Source: Eulemur rufifrons
Taxonomy: Eukaryota; Chordata; Mammalia; Primates; Lemuridae
Assembly (NCBI RefSeq): GCF_041146395.1
Contig: NC_090989.1
Location: 123,937,501-124,001,500, forward strand
DNA: 64,000 nt
Reading direction: 5' to 3'
Made by a program: the position numbers and the translations under genes. This document shows, piece after piece, positions 35,971 through 49,266 of this stretch. Each line of letters opens with the position of its first letter. Within the stretch, counting starts at the first letter, position 1. The notes beneath the pieces are model-generated. The model was given only the letters and a program-made list of their open reading frames with translations, made no database searches and had not been told where the DNA came from.

Positions 35971-38900
35971 AGACAGAAAAAGGGTAAGAACAAAGGCAAC
36001 AAATAGAAAACAATAAGAAATATAGTACATGGTAGTCAGTGGGTCTACAAGAAACCCACTTTAAATAGACTAAAAGTAAATGGATGGAGAAAAATATATC
36101 TTGCTAACACTAATCAAAAGAAAGCAGGAGTAGCTATACTAATTTCAGACAAAGAAAACTTCAGAGCAAGGAAAGTTATCAGGGATAAATGCAGGCATTA
36201 CATAATGATAAAGAGGTCATTTCTCTAAAAAGACATAACAGTCCTTAACATGCATGTGCCTTAATATGTATGTGCCTAACAACAGAGTGTCAAGATACAT
36301 GAGGCATAAACTGATGGCACTGAAAGGAGAAATAGATAAATCCACTATCATTGTTTGAGACTTCAACATCCTTCTAGAATAAATAGATCCAGCAGACAGA
36401 AAATCATTAAGGACTTAGTTGAACTTGACAACACTATCAATCAAGTGGATATAATTGACATCCATAGACTACGTTGTGCAACAACAGCAGAATATAATTC
36501 TCCTCAAACTCACGTGGAACCCAGATAGACTATATTCAGGGCCACAAAGTGCACTTTCACACATTTAAATAAAAGAGAAATCATACAATGTCTGCTCTCA
36601 AACCACAATGGAATTAAACCAGAAATTAGTAATAGAAAGGCAACTGAAAAATCCCCAAATACTGAGATTAAACAACATATTTCTAATTAACATGGGGATT
36701 AAAGAAGGAATCTCAAGAGAAATATAAAAATATTTTAAACTAAATAAAAAATGAAAACAATTTATCAAAATTTGTGGGATGCAGTGAAAGCAGTGCATAG
36801 GAGAAAATTTATAGTATTGAATTAATATATTAGAAAAGAAGAAAGATATGAAATCAATAGTCTGGGTTTCCACCTTAGGAAAAAATAAAAAATAAAGCAA
36901 ATTAAATCCAAAGTAAGCAGAAGAAAAAAAATAATTAGAGCATAAATTAATGAAATTGAAAACAGGAAATCAATAGAGAAAATCTAGAAAACCAAAAGCT
37001 GGTTCTTTGAAAAGATCAGTGAAATCAATAAGCCTCTAGCCAGGCTAATTAAGAAAAAAAAGAGAGAACCCAAATTGCTAATATTGGAAATGAAACGGAG
37101 GACATCACTATAGATCCAATGGACATTAAAAGGCTAATAAAATAACACTATGAAGATCTCTATGCCTACAAATTTGAAAACTTAGATTAAATGGATGAAT
37201 TTCTTAAAAGAAACAATGTGCCAAAACTCACACAAAACTAAATAGACCATCTGAATATATATATATAAAGAAATTGGATTAACTAATAACCTTTCAAAAG
37301 AGAAAGCACCAGGCCCAAAGGGGTTAACTAGTGAATCCTACCAAACATTTAAGAAAGAAATTATAACAATTCCTTACAATCTCTTTTAAAGGATAGAAGC
37401 AGAGGGAATATTTCCTAACTCATTCTATGAGGCCAGCATCATCCTAAATGAAAACCAAAGACATTATAAGAAAATTAAACTACAGACTAATATCTCTGAT
37501 GAATATAGATAAAAAATTCCCCCCAAAATATTAGGAAATGAAATCCAACAGTATCTAAAAAGAATAATACATCATGACCAAGTGGGATTTATCCCAGGTA
37601 TGCAAGGCTGGTTCAACATTCAAAAATCAATTAATGTAATCCATCACATCAACAGACTAAGAATGGAAAAAAATACATGATCATGTAAACAGATGCAGAT
37701 AAAGCATTTGATAAAGTCAACACCCATTGATAAAAACTCTCAGCAAACTAGAAATACAGGGAAACTTCCTCAACTTGAGGAAGTTTCCTATCTATCAAAA
37801 ACCCACAGTTAACATCATACTTAATGGTGAGAAACTCAAAACTTTTCCACTAATTAGGTACAAGCCACGGATGTTCTGTCATCACTCCTTTTCAGCATTG
37901 TACTGGAAGTTCTATCTAATATAACAAGATAAAAAAAGGAAATAAATGTATACAAACTGGGAAAGAAGAAATAAGAATGTCTTTCTTTGCAGATGACATG
38001 GTGTCTATATAAAAAATCCAAAATAATGGACCAAAGAACATCCTGGAACTAAGTGATTATAGCTGGGTTGCAGGATATAAGGTTAATATGCAAAAGTCAA
38101 TCACTTCTCTATATGCCAACAATGAACAAGTGGAATTTTAAATTAAAAACACAATACCATGTACAAAATGAAACACTTAGGATTAAATCTAATAAAATAC
38201 ATAAAAGATCTGTAAGAGGAAAACACTCCAATAAAATAAATCAAAGAAGAACTAAAAAAATGGAGGAAGATTTCATGTTAATGGATAGGAAGACTCATCA
38301 TTATCAAGATGTTAGTTTTTATCAATTTGATCAATAGATGCATGCAATTTCAGTCAAAATCCCAGCAAGTTATTTTGTGGATACTGACAAACAAATTCTA
38401 AAGTTTATATGGAGATGCAAAAGATCCCAACTAGTCAACATGATATTGTAGGAGAAAAACAAAGCTGAAGGACTAATACTGTCTGACGTCAAGACTTATG
38501 ATAAAGGTGCAGCAATCAAGACTGTGTGACACTGGCAAAAGAATAGACAAATAGATCAAGGAAATGGAATAAAAAGCCCAGAAGTATACCCACATAAATA
38601 TAGTCAACTGATCTTTGATAAAGGAGAAAAAGCAATACAATGAAGCAAAGACAGTTTTTTTCAACAAATGGCACCAGAGCAACTATACAACTATATGCAA
38701 ATAATTGAATCTACACACAGACCTTACCCCCTTCACAAAAATTAACTCAAAATGGATCATAGACTTAAATGTAACATGCAAAACTATAAAACTCCTGGAA
38801 GATAACGTAGGAAAAAATCTAGATGACCTCAGGTATGGTAATAACTTTTTAGATACAGCACCAAAAGCATGATCCATGAAAGAAAGAATTGATAAGCTAG

Positions 38901-40074
38901 ATTGCATTAAACTTAAAAGTTTCTGCCTGCAAAAGACAATGTCAAGAGAATGCAAAGACAGGCCACATATTGGAAGAAAATGTTTGCAAAAGACATATCT
39001 GATAAAGGATTTTATCCCAAACATACAAAGAACTCTTTCACAAAGCAATGAGGAAACAAACAACCCAACTAAAAGATGGGCCAAAGACTAAATAGATACC
39101 TCACCAAAGAAGACATATAGATGGCAAATAAGCATATGAAAAGGTATTCCTCATCATATGTTGCCAGAGAAATGCAAATTAAAACAACAATGAGATATCA
39201 CTACATGCCTATTATTATGGAATAGCCAGAATCTATAACATTGACAACACCAAATGTTGGCAAGGATGTGGATCAACAGGAACTCTCATTCATTGCTGGA
39301 GGAAATAAAAAACAGTTCAGCCACTTTGGAAAACAGTTTGGCAGATTTTTACAAATTAAGCATATTTTTATTACGTGATCCAGCAGTCTCTCTCCTTGGT
39401 ATTTACCCACAGGAATTGAAAATACGTCCACACAAAGACCTGAGTACAGATTGTTTATAGCAGCTTTATTCATAATTAACAAAACTTGGAAGCACAAAGA
39501 TGTCCTTCAGTAGGTGAATAGATGAATAAACTGTGTTACATCCAGACAATGAAATATTACCCAGCTCTAAAAAGAAATGCGTTATCAAGCCATGGAAAGA
39601 CATGAAGGAACCTTAAATGAATATTACTAAGTGAAAGAGGACAATCTGAAAAGGCTACAAACTGTATCATTACAACTATATGACACTGTGGAAAAGGCAA
39701 AACTATGGAGACAGTAAAAAGATCAGTGGTTGCCGGGGGTTGGGGGAGGAGAGGGAGGGATAAATAGGCAGAGCACAGAGGATTTTTAGGGCAGTGAAAC
39801 TACTCTCTATAATGATGGATGCATATCATTATAAATTTTCCCAAACCCATAGGATGTACAACACCAAAAGTGAACCCTAAAACAAACTATGAACTTTTGG
39901 TGATTAAAATATATGAATGTAGGTTTATCAATTTAACAAATTTCCCACTATGGTGGGGGATGTTGATAATGGGGGGGCTATGCATGTGTACATGGAAAAC
40001 CTCTGTACCTTTCTCTCAATTTTGCTGTGAACCTAAAACTCCTTTAAAAAAGTTTTCTTTTAAAAGCAGAAAGT

Positions 40075-41405
40075 AGAGATCTTGAATTCTCCAGAGTTTG
40101 GCAGACTTGCAGATACCTGGGTGTGTGATTGCAGGCTCTCTCAAGGCTCCTGCATCAAGTATTGGGTGGGGCCACAGAGAGTTTGGCAGCATTGCAGCAG
40201 TAGGGGACATCCTTGGGTCCAGAACAATGATGGACAATTGTCCAGTCAACAGTGACTTGAACAAAAGACAAAGGAGACAGAACCCTTGGCCTGGGCAGTA
40301 GTCTGTGATTGTGTAACCTGCATTCTCTCAATTGCCCTGCTTCTCTCAAATCTCACCCGGTTCTCTGATTTTCACCATGGTGAGCATGATAATTTCTTGG
40401 GATCAGAACACTGCAGCTGACAAAATACACTGAAATATAATCTTTTCTTCTTTCCTCTTGTAAGATGACGGGAAAGCAGAGGCACCTCTGCCTTGTCTGA
40501 AATTCCTCTTGCCTGTCTCATTTCCGACCTGATGTTGGTGAGGGCACACATATTTTGATGTAAGACAGGACCACACGTGAGTTCAGCATCCTGCCCACAT
40601 TGCCAGGCATCAAGGGTAGGCCTGTGACCAAGAACTAGAACAGGGCTCCATCGCCATAGCATAATCAATAGTGCAAAACAGAGGCTCAGCCATTTCTGAC
40701 TTGCTTGGGAAAACCTTCCTATGTCTAATATTATTTGTCTGCTGAGAGACCTGGGTAATGAATTGGCTTTCCTCAGGCCTCCCTGGAAAACTCACTCAGT
40801 TGTCTGCTTCAATCAAAGGCCCTACTCTTTAACTACTGGTGTCAAGAACTTGGACAATTTGACTTACAGAGGCCTGTTAAGAAACCCAAGTTCTCACCTC
40901 ATCTTTGGATGACAGGTAGGGCAAATGTGAGCACACCCTCTCACCGTCTCTCCACACCGTGCTGCATCACGATGGCAGGATCAGGAGCAGTAGGCTTGTC
41001 TTATCAAGAACCTCTAGGTGATAACAAACCATGCTGAGAAGGAGTGTACCCTTGCCCGGTGGTTGCTGGGACACAGGCGGAGGTGCTGCTTCCAGGTCTG
41101 GAACTGTGTATCACCTAGAACCTGAGATCCAGCCACAGGAGTGGACAAACATTTCTAATGGGAGAAAGTAGGCTTTTCCTCCTTGTCTGTCTCAGGTGAC
41201 ACTAAACAAAAAAGGTTATAAATCAAATCCCATTAGTCATCGCTGTTCCACAGGCAGAGGCCCTTTGGGAGGCCTTTTGTGGTACTGCCATGCTATGTGC
41301 AAGTGCCTTCCAAACACTCACAGCCACCCTTCGCCACCAGGGGATAAAAAGACCCATGAGAAAGTCCTTCCATCACACATAATGAAAACACTTGCTGTTA
41401 CACAA
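40075..41405. other. Unrecognised intronic sequence
   Basis: Higher G/C than the preceding L1 but no exon, RNA or repeat recognised. The reverse frames near 40155-40795 lack family features. Confidence 0.35.
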
Positions 41406-41409
41406 TTCA

Positions 41410-41815
41410 CCTGGGGTTGAACTGTATACCCCCAGAATTCATATGTTGAAGCCCTAACCCCCAGTATCTCAGAATGTGACTGTATTTGGAGACGAGGGCT
41501 TGAAAGATGTGATTAAGTTAAAACAAGGCTATTGGGGTGAGCCTTAATCCAGTCGGACTAGTGTCCTTAGAAGAAATTTGTACTCAAAAAGAGACCAGGG
41601 ATGTGGGTACATATAGAACAAAGGCTACTCGAGGACACTGTGAGAAAGTGGCCATCTATAAGCCAGGGAGAGAACCCCTAGGAGAAACCAAACCACCAAC
41701 ACCTTGATCTTGGACTTCCAGACTCCAAAACCATCAGAAAATACATTTCCGTTGTTTAAGCCACCTGGTCTATGGTATTTTGTTATGGCAACCCAAGCAG
41801 ACTTATACACTTGAT
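41410..41815 (+). mobile_element. Solo MLT1-type MaLR LTR
   Basis: CCAGAATTCATATGTTGAAG, GAATGTGACTGTATTTGGAG, GTGTCCTTAGAAGAAATTTG and TTTAAGCCACCTGGTCTATG are MLT1 landmarks. It ends near CAAGCAGACTTATA. Confidence 0.85.
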
Positions 41816-44237
41816 TTTCCGAGGAGTTCTGATGAATTGCTTTAGTCTGAGGAGGGACAGTGAACATTTTATAGTCCTACTATTTTAATATTTATCTACT
41901 ACCTGGTTTGTTTATACTCTTATTTCACAAAGCATTTGAGGGAGCCTAAAAGAATCTACACTATACAAAATATTAAACTAATTAGTTGAAATCATGGTAA
42001 AGGGAAAATAAAGTCAGGAAAGTAACAATCTAAGAGTAAAATTAATACACAGATATGCATATCATATAGTCTTAGAGGGGAGAGGCAAATTTGATTCCAT
42101 GATTCCTAGTGACCAAAGCAGGGAAGAAAACATGATCAGTGTGCTCACCAAGCCAAGTCCTGGGATTAAGAGCAAACTTGTTACTCAGGAGAAACAGTTT
42201 CCCAGATGCTGAGCCTGGAAAGAAAGAGAACCTACAATGTGGAAGAAGAACTCCTGACAACACAGCGTGATACAGAAGGTGACAATGAACTGACATTAGC
42301 ATCTCTTGTCATACCTTTATTGCAAAGTGACAACATGAGATCAGAGCACCTTCCGGACAACCAACTGGGGGTGAGAGCAAGTGGGCAGAGGAGACCTCCC
42401 TCCCCCCAAGATTCATGGTCATGTGATAGGTGGGTCCTGTGGTGATATTTAGAAGATGGGGAGAAATGGGTGGTGTCCATCTCTTTCCAGAAAACCTACA
42501 TGAATATGGTTTCTTGCCATCAAGTTTTTGATGAAGATTGGGGAGCAAAGAGCTCATGATAATTATGTGTCATGTCCAGAAAGAGGGATACCCCTGGAAT
42601 AAGGTGGAGAATGGCAAGGCAAACCAAGGAGCTCAGCCTTCCTCACAGAATATTACTGGCATAATAGTTTTCTCTAGGACTAAGATGCCAAGAGGAAGTA
42701 CAAATCAGAATGCTCTGGAGTTAGACCAGGGTGGGCCGGCTCTGTCTGGAGTCTGGAGAGTTGAAGGTCTTGTGGCAAGTAGGTCAAATCCACAGGCTTT
42801 CCCAGCTTGGCAAGGGGAGAAAAGTACTTCTGAGATTCTCTTATGATTCAGATGTTACCTGGCACCTGAGTCAATGAATAACAATGTAGTCCTTAAAAAT
42901 ATCACATGGAGCTGGGCTCAAAACAAAGATCCTTGGACCAGCTTTGAAGTAGATCGAGTGGCCAAATTGGGTCCCATTCCTATAACATGGTCTTGACCCT
43001 CTCGTCAACAGGGACCTCTGCATCTGTTGAACACCCTTGGCCACACCAAAGAGCATGCCTATTCCTACAAGGTTACCCCTCCACCCAGCCCAGCTTCCAT
43101 GAGCACAGGCAGACAGAAAATACCTACTCTTTCATGTGGAGTTAAAAACACTATGGCTCTAATATGCTTCCAATTTTTCTAAGGTTTTGCCCATTATTCT
43201 GTATCTGACTCTACCCAGAGTGCTTCTGGCTGTTCTGTTAGCACACTCAGGTTACACAGGGGTGGCTTGCTCATGTGCCCCTCACACCCAGAGGGCTTAA
43301 GGAAGGACAGCTGTGACTCCCTGGTTCTACTCCACCTTATCAAGAATCCAAAATAACATCTGTTTAGGTTATTTTTTTTGCCAATATCTTCATACCTTAC
43401 TTCCTGAGGTTCCATGATTTGGAGCCCAGATGTGACAGTTTAATCCATGGCTGGGATTTGAAAGGCTTGTGTTGCATGCTATCTTTTTCTAATTTAGAAG
43501 ACTGTTAGTCAAAATTCAATAAACAGCAATAAACACTAGACTTCCTGCTTAACCTGTGGTAGTTAGTGGTGTTTAGGGTTTTCAACATTGAATAAATTAC
43601 AGATACTTCAAAATAAAATATCAACTGTGTTGATTTATTATAATTTTATCACAAACATGCTTAATTGTTTCAAAATAATGCTTATTACCTCCAGATGGGA
43701 AAAGTACATATTAACAATTTAGGCATGGTTTTGATGGAAATCAAATATATATCATATATATATCATATATTTGATTTATGGCTCCAAGAAGAAAAATAAC
43801 AAGAAGAGTAAATGGAAGATTCTGGGAAGACTGAAGAAAACTTGGCATATGAACATAAATACCGCCCAAAAAGTCCTTGAACTTTGCTCCCACGTGTCCC
43901 CCACTCCTTACAGGTATATTAAGAAACAGTGCTTTTGGGCAAGTAATCCTCATTTGTTGGTTACCAAGATTTCCTTGCTGTAAGGTTTTGTTGTTTTGAA
44001 ACTGCAATGTTGATTTTAATCAGTGGCTCTTTCAAAAATTCTTCCTGTACTGACTTTTTATTAAAGAAAGGAAATGTCAGAGGCCTAACTAACACCTCTT
44101 CAATGAGACTCAGAAAGCAGACAAGAAATGAACCATCACTTCATCTGTTTCTTCATTGAAGGGTTATTTCAATCAGTGAGACAGAATGAGTTTTATTCAT
44201 AAAGCACTTGGAAATCCTGAAACACTTCTTAGTATTA

Positions 44238-44240
<3 letters not shown>
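41815..44240. other. Unrecognised intronic sequence (2.4 kb)
   Basis: An AT-palindromic stretch lies at about 43745-43770. No exon or confidently named repeat elsewhere. Confidence 0.35.

Positions 44241-44241
<1 letters not shown>

Positions 44242-44276
<35 letters not shown>
44242..44276. repeat. (TG)n microsatellite
   Basis: About 17 uninterrupted TG units. Confidence 0.98.
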
Positions 44277-44280
<4 letters not shown>

Positions 44281-44394
44281 ATGACAAAGTAGAAGCCTGG
44301 GCTGAGAGAATGAGATGTCAGTCAAAATACAGATATCGATACCTGCCAACTCAGAAAAGCACATGAAAGGGCATAAATTTTGACAGCAGATAGA

Positions 44395-44570
44395 GCGACC
44401 CTGGATGGCAGCTTTGGCCGTGGGTATTTAATTAACCTCTCTGTACCATAGGTTCTTTATCTTTAAAGTGTGTTGGCGTGTACTTGTGACTACCAAATGA
44501 GAACAAGTAGGTGCCAGAGCAAGATACTAGGTATGTAAAAGGCCTTTGGTGATTAAAAGTCTCCTTTAGC
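44395..44570 (-). repeat. MIR SINE, reverse orientation
   Basis: TTAACCTCTCTGTACCATAG and GAACAAGTAGGTGCCAGAGC sit at MIR positions. It is strongly diverged. Confidence 0.5.
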
Positions 44571-44649
44571 ATTCCTGCACGGACCTAGACTTTTGTGTCA
44601 CTCAGCTGCCACTGTCCCCATATCACCTTGGCAGTGCTTATCAGCTCTG

Positions 44650-44870
44650 GTTTTAGAATTAATCTCACTTCTATTCAAAATGTAGCCTTGCCACTTACTA
44701 GCTGTATGACAGTGGGAAAGTTTCTTAACCTCCTAAAATACAACCTCTTTACCTGTGAAAGAGAGAGTCCCGCGCACTTCACAGGTGTATGGTGGGAACT
44801 GCATGCAGTGCAAGGCATCTGCCTGAGCACACCCCTGGCATAGAGGAGGCAAGCACTGAAAGCAAGCCTT
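44650..44870 (-). repeat. MIR SINE, reverse orientation
   Basis: GCCACTTACTAGCTGTATGA followed by TTTCTTAACCTCCTAAAATA is the reversed MIR 3' half. Confidence 0.7.
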
Positions 44871-46110
44871 CCTCCGCGTAAACATTGCTAAGGCTTTGGT
44901 CCAATTAGGAACCTGAGCTGTTACTATTACAAACCTCACAGTATTCCATGTTGGAAACATATTTACAAGTGATTGCTACTGCTCCATGAGCTATATATGA
45001 GGTTAACAAGAAGGACAATAAAGGTCTTGGACTTCTCATCTTCAGTTTAACCTTCCTCAGTCAAGGTCTTCTTGTGATTGAAAGTGAAAGAAAAATTTCA
45101 AGAACTTGAGAACCACCTATCTGAGATTGAACCAATTACTAGGTTTGACCTCAGTATTACTTACAAAACCTCCTCATGCCTTCTGCAGCCTCTAAATAGC
45201 TGACTTCAGCCCACATCACACACTCCACCAGGGCTGGTCTTTGACCTTGCTAAGACCTCCCCAAAGAGCTGACATGAGAGTTCAACAACAAAATTGCCAG
45301 GAACTCTCACCAGCCTTGCAGCACTCAAGGAAGGCTCTGCAGCCACAGCAGCTAACACAAGATCTAGTGCCATCTGGCTAAAGAACAGACATTTATGACA
45401 AACACCAAAAATACAGAAATCAGTTTTGGGCATCAGAAGTGGCATGCACTGCGCCAGCCATGCTTGCACAGGTAAATTGATGTGTGTAGCCCACTCAACA
45501 TACCAGGGCACTAGACAGCTCCATGAGAATCACTTTTCTTCTCATCTTCCTCAACAAAGACTATAGATAAAATGTCCACTTATAGGAGAGGCAACACCCA
45601 CTTGGGTGTGATGTGTGTGTCACCACACTGATGTTTGCTCTCTAGGCGTTAATCATCTAAGACTGATGACACCAAAAAATCAGCAGTCCTGGAAAGGTGG
45701 TTCCTCCTGGGTATTAGGGATTTAAAGCACCATGAATCCCTTCTCCTCATTAACATGATCCACACAAAAATCCTGGATAAATGGCCAAGTGAAAAGAAAA
45801 TAGTATCACTTTTATTAACCCTTGCAAGCAGCATCATTTGCCTTCCAAAAAGCAAGGTTTCTGTTAAGCTGTGGTGGACATTTCAGCCGAAATCTGAGGC
45901 CAAAAGTGGCTTCTTTCCTTCCACTCCAAGTCTAGATTCTGGGATATTTTGTGTACTTTTACTCTCAAATGTGTTTGCTGTATGAGATGAAAATACAGAT
46001 AAATTCCAAAATATATACCAAAAGCAAGTAAAATAGACCCCACAGTGAAAGATTACATTTATAAAAGAGAAAAATAAGTATATTGTAGATAGAATAAAAC
46101 ATAAAATCCA
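44870..46110. other. Unrecognised intronic sequence
   Basis: No feature named. Small frames on both strands are without family signals. Confidence 0.35.
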
Positions 46111-46660
46111 AAAGGTTAATAACATACTTTGTGAGGAAACAGCACTCTCAAACATTGCTAGTAGGAATGCAAAATGGCATTTGGAAATGTCTACCAAAAT
46201 TATATATGCACTTATCCTCTGACCAAGCAATCTCACTTCCAGAAATCTCAAAGCTAAACTGGCAATAAAACGACAACAACAAAAGCTGAATGTACAAGAC
46301 TATTCATTACAGCACTATATGTACTAGCTAAAGATTAGAAATACTCGTAGGTCCATCATTAAGAGGCAGGCTGAATAAACGATGGTACATCCACACAAAG
46401 GAGAACTCGGAAGCTATAAAAAGGAATGAAGCATATTTCTATATACTACTGTGAAGAAGCCTCCAGAATATACTGATAAATGAAAGAGACAAAAGAGTTT
46501 ATAATATACCACCAATTTCTTAAGAAGTGAGAGGGGGATGCATTTATTTGAATATATTTTAAAATGGAAACATGAACCAGGAAATTTTTTTTTTTAATGG
46601 AAGGGAGGAAGTAGGGTAAAGGATGAAGCACAGAAGAGTCTTTTTTAAACATACCTTTTT
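46110..46660 (+). mobile_element. Ancient L1 ORF2 3' end and UTR
   Basis: TTGCTAGTAGGAATGCAAAA, ATCTCACTTCCAGAAATCTC, TCATTACAGCACTATATGTA and GATGGTACATCCACACAAAG follow L1 order. The text is decayed. Confidence 0.8.
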
Positions 46661-46661
46661 A

Positions 46662-47090
<429 letters not shown>

Positions 47091-47439
47091 AAAAAATGTG
47101 AAATAAAATGACATTTAAAAATCTGTGTATGCCCACACAGAGAGTGAGTGATTCAACTGAACATAGACCAGCATATGCATGTAAGGAAATTACTGAGGTG
47201 AAGGAAAGAACCACCTGAGAGGGTCAGAGAGAATAGTTCTTGAGCTCACAGTGGGCTAGGAATAGTGCCTTTTTATACCTTCATGCCTGCTGAACTGGTA
47301 AATCTGATCATTCCTTGGTCATTGGGTAGAGTACACAGAAGAATCTTGCCTCAATGGTGGGAAATAACCAACTGTACCCTAAATGAGGCCCTGGTCCCAC
47401 ACAATAAAGCTTAAAAGTAAGACTCACAAGTATCAAACT

Positions 47440-48400
47440 GTTTCCAAGTAGCTAAAACCAAGATCCAGACTATTTATTGGTATACAAAAATATCTGACAC
47501 CCAACAAGGTAAAACTCACAATGTCAAAGACATTAAAACAATTAGTATAACTGTATTCTACTTGTTGAAATAGCTAAAGAAAATAGTGAACATGCTAGGC
47601 AGAGACAAGGAAGACAGAACAAAAAGACTCAAATCAAACTTCTAGAAATAAAACCACAATGTCTGATATAAAAAATGAATGTTTAACTCAATTTTGCTGT
47701 GAACCTTAAACTGCTCTGAAAAATAAAATCTCTTTATAAACAAACACCAAATGGGATTAACAGCAGATAAGACATTGCAGAAGAAAAGATTAGAGAATTT
47801 GAAGATGTGGCAATAGAAATGATCCAAAATGAAAAAAAGGAGGGAGGAAGCCTTAAAAAAAAGACACTTGCGCTAGAATGTTTATTGCAGCACAATTCGC
47901 AATTGCAAAGATGTGGAGTCAACCCAAGTGCCCATCAGTTCATGAGTGGATTAATAAAATGAAGTATATGAACACCACGGAGTACTATTCAGCCATAGAA
48001 AATGAATTTTGCAACAATCTGGATGGAACTGGAGACCATTCTCCTAAGTGAAGTATTACAAGAATGGGAAAACAAACACCACATGTACTGACTATTAAAT
48101 TGGAACTAATCAATCAGCACTCATGTGTAAAGATGGAAGTAAAACTCAATGGAAATCATGCGGGTGGGAGGAGGGAGGCAGGGATGGGTGAAATCATACC
48201 TAACAGGTACAATGTACACTATCTGGGTGACGGGCACACTTATAACTTTGACTCAAGCAGTACAAAAGCAACCCATGTAACCAAAACATTTGTACCCCTG
48301 TAATATTCTGAAATGATAAAAAAACAGAGCATCAATAAACTGTGGGACAGCCTCAAGTAGCCTAATGTGTAACTGTGGGTCCCACAGGGGAAGACACGCA
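47440..48400 (+). mobile_element. Ancient L1 ORF1 segment with two nested L1 insertions
   Basis: Host L1 text runs GACTATTTATTGGTATACAA ... AGATTAGAGAATTTGAAGAT and resumes after 48325 with AACTGTGGGACAGCCTC. It is interrupted by a short old L1 tail (about 47682-47748, AACTCAATTTTGCTGTGAAC) and by the copy at 47862-48324. Confidence 0.75.
47862..48324 (+). mobile_element. 5'-truncated strepsirrhine-type L1 3' end
   Basis: Begins in ORF2 3' text (GAATGTTTATTGCAGCACAA, AGTACTATTCAGCCATAG) and runs through CACATGTACTGACTATTAAA to CATTTGTACCCCTGTAATAT and an A-rich tail. It sits inside an older L1; the flanks are A-rich, so the duplication length is unclear. Confidence 0.85.
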
Positions 48401-48960
48401 TCCCTACAGACAGCAAATTATTTTCCTGTGTTCTCTGCATGAATTGGCGACACAGGTATGATTTGGGGTGTGTCACCACAGGGAGATGCCAACTCGGTCA
48501 TTAAGACAATGTCTTAGGGCCCAAATGCTTTTCAGGTCATTGACTTCCAAATGGAAAAGTGGGCCCAGAAGCTCGCCCAGACCCTCAGGCCTCGTCCATG
48601 GCTTCCCAGTCTCAGGATGAATCTTGGTGAGGTGGATCCGATCCCTAGAAACCCCAATGGAGTGAGACAGTGGAAGCCCTTGACCCACATTGTTCCCTGG
48701 CACCAAAGTGACAAGTCCTTGACAGGAAAACCAGTAGTTCAACCACACAATTTCCTGGGGAGAAATTTCCACCAACAGAAGACTCTTAGAGGGGGCCAAA
48801 AAAACTTAGGGACAGGTGCAAGTGAGGTGCCTGAGACTTAACCCAGAACCTGACTCACCTTGTGATAGGTTCTGTGGGGCATGAAGGAATTCAGAACTAC
48901 AAGGGTCTAACACATGACTATTCAGAGATCTAAATCCATATCCACAATTCTATCCCATTA
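48400..48960. other. Unrecognised sequence with a 108-codon minus frame
   Basis: The minus frame at 48473-48799 contains WTRPEGLGELLGPLFHLE and similar text that might be a decayed retroviral gag-like remnant. I could not place it and do not call a gene. Confidence 0.3.
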
Positions 48961-49240
48961 AATGGGGGTCTATGATGTTAAGTAATGATTCCACTTATAT
49001 GACATTCTGGAAAAGGAAAAACTATAGGGACAGAAAGTAGATTGTGGTTGCCAGAGGCAAGGTATGCTGGGAAAGTTGACTACAAAGGGGCAGCACAACA
49101 CATTTTGGGGGGAGAGAAACTGTTTTATAATTTTGATTGTGCTGGTGGCTATACAACTATTTGCACTTTTCAATATTGATAGAACTATGTGCTAAAAAGA
49201 GTTTTATGGTGTACAAATAAAGTGATACATTTGTCAAAAC
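48960..49240 (+). mobile_element. Ancient L1 3' UTR
   Basis: TTCCACTTATATGACATTCT, GATTGTGGTTGCCAGAGGCA and TGGTGTACAAATAAAGTGAT are old L1 3' UTR landmarks. Confidence 0.75.
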
Positions 49241-49266
49241 TCACAGGACTATATATCTTCTTGGGT

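Larger units (their letters stand above)
33105..40070 (+). mobile_element. Nearly full-length ancient L1 (L1MA/MB-like), decayed
   Basis: Seen in order: 5' UTR text (GAGGTGAGGAACCAGGGAAG), ORF1 region (AGTCTGAGCTTAAGGATATC-like blocks around 34300, AGAATTTCCCCAGGTTGATA, AATTTGTTGCCAGTAGATCT), ORF2 endonuclease (CAAGAAACCCACTTTAAATA, CCTAACAACAGAGTGTCAAG), reverse transcriptase (CATGACCAAGTGGGATTTAT, CTTTGCAGATGACATGGTGT), ORF2 3' end, and a 3' UTR closing CAATTTTGCTGTGAACCTAA. Length about 7 kb including later insertions near 35365-35965. Frames are broken everywhere, with no ORF over about 135 codons, so it is dead. It is antisense to NEK11. Confidence 0.9.
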
